From assembly GCA_034766995.1 (NCBI GenBank), contig CM068320.1, positions 9,519,501-9,583,500 of the forward strand: 64,000 nt of DNA. Direction: 5' to 3'. Shown here one piece after another: positions 24,585 through 49,500 of this stretch. Both the position numbers and the translations under genes were made by a program. Positions within the stretch are counted from its first letter, which is position 1. Each line of letters starts with the position of its first letter. Under the pieces are notes generated by a model. It saw only the letters and a list, made by a program, of their open reading frames with translations, was not told the origin of the DNA and did not search any database. The DNA is from Acanthacorydalis orientalis (lineage: Eukaryota; Arthropoda; Insecta; Megaloptera; Corydalidae).

Positions 24585-25883
24585 TAATTTATTATAACTA
24601 ATATTGTGATAAAATCTGTGAAATTTTACTGTTTATTAAATCTTATCAATATTGTATTAATAAATTCAAGACAATCTAGCAGACATATTAAATTGTAAAT
24701 AATTATATATTTTATAAAGCCATGACAATGGTAAATTTATAAAAAAGGTATAATAGGCAATTTTGATATTTGTAGTTTTTTTTATTTTTATTTTTACCTG
24801 CATCCTTACTTTCTTTTTTTAGGTATTTTATTAAATTGATTGTCCACCAGTTTCATTTACTATAATTTATATGTTAGACAAAATATTAAATAATTGCCTG
24901 ATTATTAAAAATCCAACAAATTCATTTTATTTAAAAAAATTAAAATTATTGATATATTTGGAGTCACTGAATGGCTTTATTGGATTGTTTATAATTAGCA
25001 ACATATTATTTATAGAAATTTGACTTGAGAATGATGTAAGTTAAGATGTTTTTGTAGAAATATTTATCTGGAAATAAAATGCAAATTAATCATATTTATG
25101 AATTTTAAACGACTATTTCATGCATTAATTTTTGGATTAGATACTTAACAGTGTGACAAGTGTATATTCATTTTAAAACTTTGTTGAAAATTAGGGAAAG
25201 AGTAGATTTTCTTCATTTTATGTTATTTTTTAATTTAATGTATAGACAATCTTGTTTATATTGTTTAATTGATCAATTTAAAAGGTAAAAATAAAATTAG
25301 TTTTAGAAATGGAGACATTTTTGAACACAATTTATCATACTTCTTTGTTATTGATTTTATAGGTAATGAAGAAAACTTTAGTAAAAATATCTTAAGATTA
25401 ATAATAAATATCAATTTTATTATGAATATTAAATATGATAGTATTAAAAGTGGAATTACAAGATAAATGAAGAAAAAGAATTTGTAATAAAGTGAAATAA
25501 AATTGTTTCATGAAAGTTCAATAAAAAATATAGTAAGGTAATTTCAATAATGAAAAATATTTCATGGAAAGGTTTTTAATAATTTAATTCTTATTAATGT
25601 CAAGTTATCTAAAGGTGAAATAAAAGTTAAAATCAGTTTTAGTAAAATTCAGTAGTACAAATACAATTACTCAAAATACAATAAACCAATAGTAAATATT
25701 TGAAGAAAACAATAGATACTCAAGTACGAAAACATATAATTTTAACTTCTACATGTAGGATGGAAAAAAGTTATATTAAGTTGATAAGAGATATTGAAGT
25801 TTTAATACAGAAAAAAGTGAAATATGATACTACAAAGTTTGTATAAAATAAAATTTAAACTGTATGCTAATTATAGAATACTG

Positions 25884-26784
25884 GTGAAACAACACTTTTT
25901 CTTGGCTGTTCTGAGATATTGTGAGAAATTGCATTCTTTAACTTCTCCAAAAGTGCTGCGTAGTACTGGACAGTAACTGTTTTTTTTTTCTGTAGATAGT
26001 CGATCAACAGAATCCCTTTCGTATTCCAAAAAACTGTCTCCATCACCTTTCCAGCCGAGTGAACCATCTTTGCCGTAACTGTGTCACCGCTTTCAGTCCA
26101 CTGTTTTGATTGCGTTTTCGATTCTGGTGTGTAATGGTGAATCCAAGTTTTATTCATGGTCATAAAGTGTCATATGAAATCCGTTTGATTCTTCTTAAAC
26201 AGTGTCAAGAAGTCGGTTTTGTTCTGCAGTGAACAAATGGGGTGCATTCATCTAGCGGAAAGTTTTTCATACGCAATTCATTATGCAAAATAAAATGTGT
26301 TCGCTCAGTTGAGATGCCTATGAAATCTTCTATCTTACTCACTTTTACTCACCGATCGGACAAAACCATATCGTGGACTTAATCGATGATTTCTGGCGTG
26401 ACAGCTATTCTTGGGGATCCTGAGTGTGGTGCATCTTCTATACTCGTTCAGCCATGTTTAAATTCAGTCACCTAAAGTCGAACGGTTTCGAAGGAAGGAC
26501 AAGATTCACTCAATGTAGGAAATATACTCTCATAGATTCTCTTCACTGTTTTCCCTTCCATAAAAAGAGAACTGAATCACAATTTGAACTTCGAGTTTAT
26601 TCATCATTTACACTTTCGCATGAAATGCTTGTGTTGAAACAACTGTAAACCGAAGAATTAATGGTGAAATACTTGCAATTTCATATACGTTACTAAAAGG
26701 GATGGGACTATATGAAGACATATACAGATGCTCCTTTTCCGTCAGTGAGTACACGATCCAAGTAACTTTTCAAAGCGCCCTCTT
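25884..26784 (-). pseudogene. Mariner (irritans-like) transposase relic, 3'-truncated
   Basis: Read on the minus strand, the element starts with a terminal repeat (AGGGCGCTTTGAAAAGTTAC) near 26784. It continues through a frameshifted helix-turn-helix region ('TEFKHG.TSIEDAPHSGSPR', 'TPEIID.VHDMVL', 'GISTER.HFILHNELRMK') into the catalytic core 'KTWIHHYTPESKTQSKQWTE' and 'GKVMETVFWNTKGILLIDYL'. The first catalytic Asp, normally in 'MDETW', is Asn ('MNKTW'). Homology stops abruptly at 25884, before the second catalytic Asp, so the 3' third is missing. Its terminal repeat and core match the copy at 33660-34706, so both belong to one family. It is certainly inactive. Confidence 0.85.
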
Positions 26785-26991
26785 ATATTCAAAAATTAAA
26801 TTCTTTGATTCTAAATCGTTATATCTTTCAATTTGGTCCTTATCATCGATTCTTTCTCAGTAGGAATCTTAAAATAAAGTATAACCAAATTCTTCGCTAC
26901 AAAATCGGTGCCAATTCGTTGATAAGTAGTCATTATATCCGAAGTCGTTAGAATTGGAAAAAAAATTAACGAAATAAAATTAAACAAATTA

Positions 26992-27023
26992 AAAAACAGA
27001 TATCCAGGCTGATATCTGTTTTT
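26992..27023. repeat. Perfect hairpin, 13-bp arms
   Basis: AAAAACAGATATC and its exact reverse complement are separated by 6 nt. No gene or transposon boundary explains it; it may be a tiny fold-back remnant. Confidence 0.7.
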
Positions 27024-29488
27024 CATTGTTATAACCAGGGCTATTAAGTGGTAAAAAATATTTATAACTTTATTTTTTGTTGTAGAGAAACATTTAAATG
27101 TTCTTTTTGTATGTTAACAATTAATAACGCTGCCTCCTGTTACTTTTTACTTAGTTGCTAGCATAAATAAAGAGTTGTTAGGGTTGCTAGCTATGGTTAT
27201 TTTGATAAGATAAAAATAAGGTACACTATCGGGCCGATGGCTCGCATCAGTGAGATATTCACTCGATCTGTTCTCGGTTATGTAAATGCTAAATATTTAA
27301 TAAATTGTTTTATGTTAATGAATTTGTTCAGTTAATTTATACGTCTGCAATTTATCAACAGTTTCAACACCCACTTCACCAATTCTAATTCCTGGAATAA
27401 TTAACCATATATAGCATATATACTAATATAGTATAAGTACGGTATAGACATAAATATATAATACATAATAATAAACTAATGAATGTTTTCCGTAGACTTT
27501 GTTTTTAATTCTCAAATTTTATGATTTCATAAATATACCTACTATTTTCTTTTTATTTAATAAGCGCTATGTTATTGTTATATATCATGTAAAAATATAA
27601 TTAACTTTGTAGAACGATTTAGGATCGTAATAGATACATTTGTTTTGTGGGAGTGATGTAAACGACAATTTTTATGCGTAATCTATTTTATGGAAATAAC
27701 AATTAATTTTTGGAATTACCAAAAATGCGAATATATATTGAAATGAAAAATAAAAATTTCACCTTCTAAAGGATACAATAAAACGAAATTATCCCGATTT
27801 GGAAAGGAACAAGTTATATATTATTAATGATAACCTTTGATAGTTTATCGTCAAAAAAAATTTATTTCATTAAATTTCGCTTTGATTAAATTTAAATATG
27901 GTACAATATCTGCATAAACATTAAACAATTAATTTTTAAAATGGACGAAAATAATAGAAATTGTAAGTATAAATACACGTCAATATTTGTTAAAACGTTA
28001 TAAAGGAAAAAATAGAAAATTTGGCTAGAAGTTGAACATTTTTTATCAATTCCGGTTTCGGTACTGAATCAAAAATTAAGAAAAGTTTTATTAGTATCAT
28101 TTCGTTGTACAATTATTTATAAATTGTAGTGTAATGTGTAAAAGCGTGTCCGGTTCCCAATTTCGTGAGCATTTCATCCGCGCGTCTGCATGTGATTTGT
28201 TGTAGATTACGTGTTGTGTAGTTGTTCGTTTGGAAAATTTGCAAAAACCAGTTGGAACATAAACACCGAATCCGATTTCCAGTTTATTAAATAATAAACG
28301 ATTTCATAAAAAAAACTGACTTTCGATGACTTCACCCGACCTACGATCTTCGACCTATACCCGACTCTACATTTCATTTTGTAATAAAAAGATAATATTT
28401 CGATTATAACAATGAAAATCAGAGATTATAAATGAGTTTTATTGTAGTTTTAATCTTTATAATTTTAAGTGATAAAAAATTATGTATAATAAAGAATAGG
28501 TTACTTAAATAAATTTTGTAGTTATTTGTTGCTCTAAGGAATTAACATTAAAAGTAAATACATTTAGTAAAAAGTATGAACATTTTTTCTCGGCACTAAA
28601 AATCTAGAAAAGAAGCTGTTCTGTTAATTAATGTTTATTTAAATAATGTCTGACATTTTTATTTTTCGTTTCATAATTAAATGGAAGATTTGGGTTTATA
28701 AAAAAATAAACTACTAAATTAAAAATTACATTAGACGGTTTTTTTTAATACATCCGACACCAAAATGTTTTTGAATAACATGAAGATTATATAAGTCAAT
28801 ATAGTTTAATTACCTAAAAATATTCAAATTTTAATGTTAATTAAATAATTTTATAATTAACTTAATTAAGTCGAACAAAAGTAAAGATAAGAGATAAAGA
28901 TTTTGAAATAAAAATATAAATCCTTTTTACTTAAAAAATAAATAATCATTTTTTATAATCTAATGAAAACAGCTTGAATTATTTTATAATAATCATTTGT
29001 AAGCAAATGAATATTATTATTAATCAGTATGCTGATGTTATATTTTGGATATTTTATATATATTTATAACATAAATGCTGCAGGTTTGAAATAAAACACA
29101 ACAAATATTTGATTACTATTACTGTTTAATTGTTGATACAATGAATCTAACCACACGGGTTCTGTTACTTGACTGCCTTGTGAGAATTTTTTTTTTGCAC
29201 GAATTTAAGGTGGTGTGAGTCAGCGTATGCTTTAGCATCGGCTTATTTGTAGCCGTTCCTAGAGGCCGTCTGGGGCCCCGACAACAGCCAGAGTCTGCAT
29301 ATTTTATTTCGAATGTTTCGAAATCATCTTTTCGACGACGAGGCATCGCGTTGTCGTGCTCAAATCCGGGAAAAGTTTCAAAAAATCCGGATCTATCAGG
29401 AAGGTAACACCCCTACCGCCTCCCACTGTAGGGCCTGACTAGTAGAACTAGTATCTTCATGAAATTTCTTTGTGACGGGTTAGTACCC

Positions 29489-29802
29489 TTACGGGACTAC
29501 GTTCCGGCGACGTGAGTTGTCTGGCTTTACGAGGGGCTTTGCCTTGAAGTAATATGGTTGTACAAATACGTTGCGACGTCTGTTCCTCCCTATCCGCCTA
29601 TTTAGGGGGATGACCTTTGCTCTCGGGAGTTGCTCGAGCAATGGATTTCCGCGCAACTGTCGGATGTAAAATTTCCAGTTGATAACTTCAATGTATTTGG
29701 CAACCATTGGCATGCGCGCCTTCTCGTGTAGTACTGACGTTGGATATCTGTGCGGCTTGTCCAGCGCCATCCTTAGGATTTTGTTTTGGATCTTAACTAT
29801 CG
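29489..29802 (-). pseudogene. Jockey-like non-LTR retrotransposon fragment, C-terminal end
   Basis: On the minus strand an open stretch reads IVKIQNKILRMALDKPHRYP and continues 'TSVLHEKARMPMVAKYIEVINWKFYIRQLRGNPLLEQLP'. This is the typical C-terminal tail of Jockey/CR1-type reverse transcriptase proteins ('L..IQNK.LR...G.P.Y......H.....P.V...I......F...'). It begins abruptly at about 29802, as expected from 5' truncation, and the frame ends at 29489. The GC-richer DNA down to about 29110 may be the element's 3' UTR. No poly(A) tail or target duplication could be fixed with confidence. Confidence 0.6.
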
Positions 29803-29891
29803 TTTATATACTGTTCCCAATGATGAAATTGTATTTTATCTAAGCGTGTGAACACAGGGATCACGACAGGAACGTGACAAAACGTTTGTGG

Positions 29892-29970
29892 AAGACGGAT
29901 ACATAACTTAGATATTGATGGGAATGTTACAAGTACTTTTATTAAGACGGATACATAACTTAGATATTGA
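29892..29970. repeat. 27-bp direct repeat, 52-bp spacing
   Basis: The sequence AAGACGGATACATAACTTAG continuing ATATTGA occurs at 29892 and again at 29944. The first copy and its spacer look like a tandem duplication next to the non-LTR fragment. Confidence 0.75.
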
Positions 29971-30680
29971 CAGGTCAGTTGAAATTCTTTAGTCAGAACG
30001 GGCGTACTGTGACTCATTTATAAATAAGTACAGTAGTGTGGATGGGTACATAACACTGATTATTCAACATAAAATAAATAAATAGCAAATGATTTAATTT
30101 TTATTTTGTTCTCTATGTGAATTACCGAAAACAAACAATTTCCCCATAAATTAATTACAATGTTCTATATTTCCATAATTATTTTAATCAAAATATATTT
30201 CAAATATATAAAATGTGTAACGTAATACTTGCAATAAAAATAATATGTAATAAAGTACATATGTAATATGTAAAACAACCAAGATGATATCAATACAATC
30301 TTTCTTTATATTGGTGACTTCTAATTAGAGTGAAGGCCGTTCTTCTTAAATTTTCATTGACTATTTTTAACAATACAATAAATTTTAGTTCTTTATACTT
30401 GCTTGACATTATAAAAATCATGTGAATATAGTTTATGTAGAAGAGCATAAAGAGCTTTGTTAGTAAAATACGAAATGTCTGTTATCATACAGATCGGTAC
30501 TAATGTTCGATTTGTACTCTTAGTACACTGATCATCAAGGAATGGTGTTAGTGCATTGTTGTAGTTATTTAGTTAATATTTTTAATTTATTATTGCATTG
30601 ATTATTGAATTTAAAAGAGATATGATATCTTTTTGTATGTTTTGAAAAGAATATACATTTTTTATTAAGTATATAACATT

Positions 30681-42869
<12,189 letters not shown>

Positions 42870-45800
42870 TGTTTTTCTATTCTCAATATCACATCTCGAA
42901 TTCAACAATATTCATTCATATCTACACTTCTTTAACAACTGTTATACTTGACTTCTCACGCACCACAATGCAGTCACCGCGAAAAGTTTACTTGTTAATA
43001 ACTTTTTAGAAACTTTTACTTATGCGTTTAAAAACCAGTTTTAAGCGCGTGTCTGCATTATATGTAACTATACTGGCTGTAATGGAAACGTACCGATCGT
43101 TGGAATTTGAGATGCTATTCAATGTGAAAAATATAAATAGAATTATTGTAAAGTGGCAAGTAATATATTTTTAACATTTAAATGATTTCTGTAATAAAAA
43201 AATAATCTAAAAATCAGTATTCAATTTAATAAATTTCTATTTACAGTGTGATTAAATAAAATGCTCTTCATATCTAATTGTATTCATACTAGAAAATATC
43301 GTCATATGATGGAATATTTAAATTTAAAAATAACTGCTTTTTAACAGAATGAAAATGACAGATTGATTGAAATGGAAAATTGAAATTCATTTCCATTAAA
43401 CTCCAGTGAAATTATATTCTTTTTTTTAAAAATTGAAGATATATTCAATTGGTCACAAAGGTGTTCCGCTACCTAGTTAGTTAATCACGGGATTATATTT
43501 AGTTAATTGCGGAATAAATAAGATTTACGGTAAAGGAAAAAAAATATTTTCATTGCTATTTATTAATATACTTTAAAATATTCTGTTAAGATCAGGGAAA
43601 ATAAATAAATTTAGAAAAAAATAAACATCTCTAGTTCAGCATACAATATAAAGTATACAGTGATGCCGTCCCCGTGACTTTTATTCCTTCTATGATTGGT
43701 TGATATCGGTCATGTGGTCTTTGTTCTGATTGGTTGATATCAGTACATAATCAGTGTTCTGTTTCACAGTGTACAATGAAAGAGGTAAAACTGATTAGAC
43801 ATTTATTCAAAATATTGTTGTCACTGAAGCTTTAGGATAAAAAAAATGTTACACATTTTAACATTTTATTTTGTTGTTAATTTTTGTAAAATTTTCCACT
43901 AAAAATTTTTGTTAGGAGGAATCGAGCGAGGTTGAATCCTCCTCCCTGCTCGGAAGGGGGGGGGGGAGACGCAACGAGCAGTGGTAAGAGCCCCCTAGTC
44001 TTTCTATAAATAAAAATAATTCCATTGTAAAATTTTCATAAAACAAATTTGTGTAGACCACCTCCTCGCAACGCCATTCCTCCCGCTACACTCTGCATGT
44101 AGCACGTTAACCATCTCCATTCCCGATCATTTCCGATGTTTCACGAATCGACATGTTCGTCGATTCCAATAAAACAGTAATCAACACAAATCAATTACGA
44201 ATATCGTGTATACAGAAGTTTTAGAATAAGTTTACAATAAGTTACAGTAAGTTTTCTTTTCAGTTTCACTATTTTCACGGTTTCTTTGAAATCAAAAAAT
44301 AAAATTCACTACACAATATCTTTATTTCGTTTACCATTTTTCATTTAATAATTGTTAACACTTAACGAGAGCGAGTGAAGCAGCGAGCGGGAGCGGATCC
44401 CCCTGGTTATATAATAAAATACTGTATTGAAAGCAATAAAATAAAGAAACGAATTTTCCCTGGGTAGTAATCGGGTATAGGTTCGATTACATTGAAAGCC
44501 ATCGTTATACTGATCACCCTGGTTGTTTAAGAGTAGATATACTAGTTACTAACCTGGCCTTTTATTAAATAATAACAAAAATGCATTAAAAGTTCACATT
44601 CAAGTTCTCAATGTTTTAAACATTTAATTTAGCGTATAAAACATATTTTTCGTCTCCAATCATAAATCGATTTAAAATATTTATTTTTATGACGATTCAA
44701 TAAATTTGTACGCTTTTAACATTTATAATTAAGGTTGTACTCTGATAATTACCGCAGCCCTAGTGCATGTTTAGTTTTCTTCTCGCTTTTTCAAGCCAAC
44801 ACTTTTGAATGGGTTATATTTGTTGTACTATTTGTTGATATTTTAAAAGAGGATTTAATTTAATTATAATTTTTGCAAAATTTATTTCTATTCGATAATT
44901 AATTCTTATACAGGTGTTTTTAGCATTTTCATCAAAGAACATGTATATAATGGAATGAATCTATCAGATTAATAAGACACAGAGCTTCTTTAAGTTTGTC
45001 TGCATGTTAATAAGTACGAGTACCTCGGCAAATTTTGTTGAGGTGAACAACTCATTGAATCGAGTTGCTCACCTATACAAATCACTAGCCGAAAAGCGTT
45101 GTTTCAGTTTTTTAGGCAAGTTTTTGAATTGGTACTGAGCTTCTTTTTCTCTTGAGTCTTTATGGTAGTTGGGATCGAGTTTTAGATTTATTACCCCTAT
45201 CTTGATATTTTATTCAAATTCTTCTTCTCTTCAGGTGTTGGTTTTACTCTTGTCATCATTATTTTGCTTAGGAAAAATTTCAAAAACCTAAGTATTCACA
45301 AACAGTTCATATCACCTTCCCCCTTCCAAGGATGTTGTTTCAATTCGTGGTTCATTCTTTATATAAGCGACTATCGTCGGTGTTTGATTATGTTGTTTAG
45401 TTTAAGTAGTTTGCACATTGGTATAATAGGTGTTGAGGGGGAACCCATGACGTGAGATAGTGGAACCTGAACAGTCTGACTGACGCTAAATGTTTTAAAA
45501 ATGCGCGGGGAAACGTAGACAGAAGGGCGCCCGGCGTAACAGAAGTATAACATGCGAACGACAAGTCTAATAACTACCAGGAAAGAAAAACTACATAAGA
45601 GACAATCAAACTGGCTAATAGTACATTACTGGGGCCTGTTTGTTATGCATGAAAATATTTTTTGGTATCTTAGTTTTGAGGATTATTCTATTTAAAATGC
45701 GCATTAGCATCAATCAAAAATGATAAATAATCAATTATTGAATATTTTTGATCAGAAAAAAATGTGTTTCGTGGAGTGAAATCTCGTTTATAGAAATGGA

Positions 45801-46503
45801 AAACTAGACCTATTACACACAGAAAATTGTCCTAAATCTCTGTACATTTGGTTATTGTTTTATTATTATTGCATGTACTATTTATTTATTCTACTGTTCA
45901 GTTAACGATTGTCATAAGATATTTTTTCTCAATACATTAGGTTTACGTGTTCTGTAATATGTATAAAACCGTAGCTATAACACTGTATACGAATATAAGA
46001 CCGTGACAAACCAAATGCATATGATCATAGATACAGATTCACGATATGATGCTTGCATGTCGTAAACCTACAAACGAAAAACGTTTTTTTTGTAGTTTCT
46101 CACTTTTTTATGCTACATTACTGCATGTGATGAAATAATTTTTATACTTAATAAATAAATTATAAAAGAATATGGCAAATTTGATTATAAGTTAAGATTT
46201 GCTAGTTCAAGAAAAAAAATGAGAAATATCAAGTAATAACTTGACACACCGGTTGCAGAACACTGGTTTCAAGCATTTCATTATATCTACAGCGTTAGTA
46301 TATAATAAAGTCTATGCACTCTCTCGCTTTAGTGAAAATCACAGGAATTTTTGATGTTACGAAGTTTTATAACTGTATTATAACTTTCACTTTTTGAAAA
46401 CAAATCGTTAGTCTGTTATTTATCGTTTACAAAGCGTAAATTGTTCGTTTTCAGTTTAATGTTTACTAAAAAATATATATGTACATAGAATAATGTTATA
46501 AAA
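42870..46503. other. Intergenic, divergent promoters of oxygenase and Lodestar genes
   Basis: The oxygenase (minus) and Lodestar (plus) genes diverge from here. The sequence at about 42940-43100 is less AT-biased and may hold the oxygenase promoter. A GATTGGTTGATATC motif occurs twice, 36 bp apart (about 43693 and 43729), and carries inverted CCAAT boxes. GC-richer patches at 43910-44000 (with a G12 run), 44040-44180 and 44360-44420 look like unclassified repeats. Another patch at 45380-45620 has no recognisable coding content. No exons were seen. Confidence 0.55.
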
Positions 46504-49500
46504 ATGGATTTATCATTAGATAATAACACAATATTAAACGAAACCGAAGAAGAAAGTAACAGTTTTGAAAGTAATAGGAATTTTGAAGAAGAAACTGGTT
46601 TATCAATAGATGAGTCTGATTTATTTAGTGAATCTGTACAATTAGACAATACTACAAATTCAGATTCTTCAAAATCATCTCCTGAATATTTATCTACATC
46701 ATCTGAAGTAAATCAAATAAATGATTTGAATTCATTTTCACCAAAAAATGATACAAGAACGGAAAAAGTAATTGAGTTAAATAGTAGTACTAAAAACAAA
46801 AGTTTGGAAATATGTAATAACTCAAAATTATCAGAACCTGCAACTGACAGATGTATGATAAATAATGATTATGTTGAAATTGATTCAGATAATGAATTTC
46901 AAGTTCATAAAAAGGACTTTTTTAACAGAAAAAAAGTTTATATTATTGAAAGTGATTCGGAAAAAGAAGAAAATGTAAGTTGTCATATATTTTTCTAAAG
47001 GAAATTTTAGGTTTTAAAACAATAACTTGATTAGGTTCATTAAAGCCAAACTTTATTAAGTGCAAAAAAAATTAAAATCGGTCAAATGCACATTTTCTAT
47101 CGATATGTTTTTATAAATTATTTATTTCTTGTAAAGTTATGAATTATTATAATTGTAATAAATATGTAAATGACAACTACATCCTTTTAGATTATTCTGA
47201 AGTTAAAAATCATAGTAGAACTGCCTCTTTGTATTAATTATAATACGTATATTTATCATTATATATATATATCATATAGAAAAAAAGAAGTATACATAAA
47301 AGAGACAAATACCATTTTTGTTTTCACATATTGAAAATAATGAACATATTCCAATTAACAAATTTTATCCAATCCCTATAGTAGTATTCATTGTACGTTT
47401 TTTTGAGAAGCTTTCATTTATTGAAATTGTTTTACTGAATTAGGCCATTAACATATTGATAGACTCAGACTACAAATCAAATGGTCTCTGAAATTGTAAA
47501 ATTGACATTTGAGTTCTTTGACAAGTAGAAAAAAATTAAATGGAGAAGTTTTGATTCTAATTTCACTGAGAGCTAGACAAAATTATATATATTTTATAAG
47601 TATAGTGATTTATAATGAAAAGACAATAATAAACAAATATAATGTAAATTGATTGTAAAGACTTTTACAAAGTTTGTCTTTAATTTGAAAAACTTGATAA
47701 ACGTAAAAAGTAGTGAAAAACACCATTTTAAATAAAAAATGTTCAAAATTTAATTATATATATATATATATAAAATCTATTTCTCAACCAAATCAAATTC
47801 TTGTTGCAAATCTATTTTCTGTAAATTTATCATGTAATATGATAATTACCATAAATTCTTCAGCAGAATAAGATTTATATTCATCTGTTTTATGTCAATG
47901 ATTGTTTAATTATTTGGATTTTACTTAATGATTTGAAATGAATATCATTTTTTATTATTACATAAAAACATTAAAAAAACACTGCAACAATAAGTAGACT
48001 TTTTCACTTATTCAGTGGATATAAATTTGGTTAAATATTTTTTTAATATTAAAAAAATAGTAAATGATTAAAATTAATAAACTTGACATTGTTTAAATAG
48101 CATGTTTAAAATAAATGAAATTACAATATATGATTTAAATTGCCTTTTATGACAATGTGTAATTTTCACTACGGTTTTGATTTCTTGGATAATTTAATAT
48201 ATGGTTGAAGATATTAACCCAGTATAAAGCTTGAAAGAAGAAATAATTTTTAAATATTATAGTACATATATTAAATAATTAAATTTTTAATAATGTAGTT
48301 ATTGTTATATTTATTTGTATATGCATGTGTTTTTAGAGTCCTAAAATGAATGAGGGAAATGTAATGCCAATGAATTTAAATAAAAGTAATAGCAAGTCAT
48401 TAGACGATGATTCAAAAATATCATTGTCAGAGAATGATTCAAAAATATCATTGTCAGGTAGTAATGAAAATATATGTATGTATGTAAATTGTTAATTTAT
48501 TTAAAATGTTTTAGATGTTGATTCATCTAGGGAAGATAATTATGTTGTAGTTTCTAGTGATGAGGATTGTGTAGACGAAAAAACTGTAAGTTAAAATATA
48601 TTTCCTAATTTTTTTTCTAAATCAAATTAATATATATTGCGTGTGTGTGTGCATGATTGGAAACATTTAAAATATATTAAAATTAGTAAATATTGAGCTT
48701 AAGATATTAACACAATTTAAAGCTTGAAATAAATAATTTTTAAATATTAAAGGATTTACTATACATTAAAAAATCTTATAACAATAACATTTTGTAAAAA
48801 GCTTATAACTTATAAATCTTATAGCAACAAAGGTTTGTAAATATAATAAAATTATTATTTATATTTTATAGAGGAAGTAATGTTTCCTTATTTTACTATT
48901 TTATGAAACAAGCTTTAAACAGGTAATTAAGGATATTAATAATAAATATATAGATATTTGAAAATAAAACTTTTAATGTGATGTATTTTTCTGTAGAGAA
49001 ATATGTCACATTAAAAAAGTTTTAATAATTCTTTCTTCTTTTTTAATAATTCTTTTGATACAATATTATTAAAATATTTACTTGAATTTATTTGTTTATG
49101 AATATTTACTTTTATTTTATTATGTTTCCATAAAAAGACAAACAAATGTAAACATTTCAGTATATATGTGTGCATGTTTTTTAAAGATTTATTTAATGAG
49201 GGTGTGTTAGTTTGTGTTATAAATAACAATGATAAAATAATTAAAATGTTTGTGAATTTTTAAATAAAAAATATAATTTTGTGTTTTTATAGATTTTTTT
49301 CTTTCTAAATTAATTAAATAATACATATAAATTAATTATTTTAATAATATATTTATATATATATATATATATATAAATATATATATATATATTTATATCA
49401 GGTGACTATACTAAAATTTAGAAATTTTATTTAGTATTATTTTTATACTAAAATATATTATTAGTATTCATTATATTGTTATGTAATTAATATTGAATTA

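Larger units (their letters stand above)
24585..30680. other. Intergenic between EEPD1 and the convergent oxygenase gene; transposon debris
   Basis: The two flanking genes are convergent. The stretch carries a mariner relic (25884-26784), a short perfect hairpin (26992-27023), a Jockey-like fragment (29489-29802) inside a patch of higher GC (about 29110-29800), and a 27-bp direct repeat (29892 and 29944). AATAAA at about 24659 is a likely EEPD1 poly(A) signal. I see nothing recognisable in 27030-29100. Confidence 0.6.

Noticed and set aside
24603..25466. Possible additional EEPD1 exon (frame at 25269-25466)
   Set aside because: The EEPD1 protein already reaches family length at the stop at 24584, and the frame is low-complexity Asn/Ile/Lys.
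26811..27026. 71-codon minus-strand frame
   Set aside because: No motif, and it includes the 26992-27023 hairpin; looks random.
44470..44510. tRNA-like T-loop sequence 'GGTTCGATTAC'
   Set aside because: No acceptor stem, anticodon arm or D-arm could be paired around it.
45264..45553. Short frames on both strands in a GC-richer patch
   Set aside because: No recognisable domain, no splice context and no homology to neighbouring genes; could be repeat debris.
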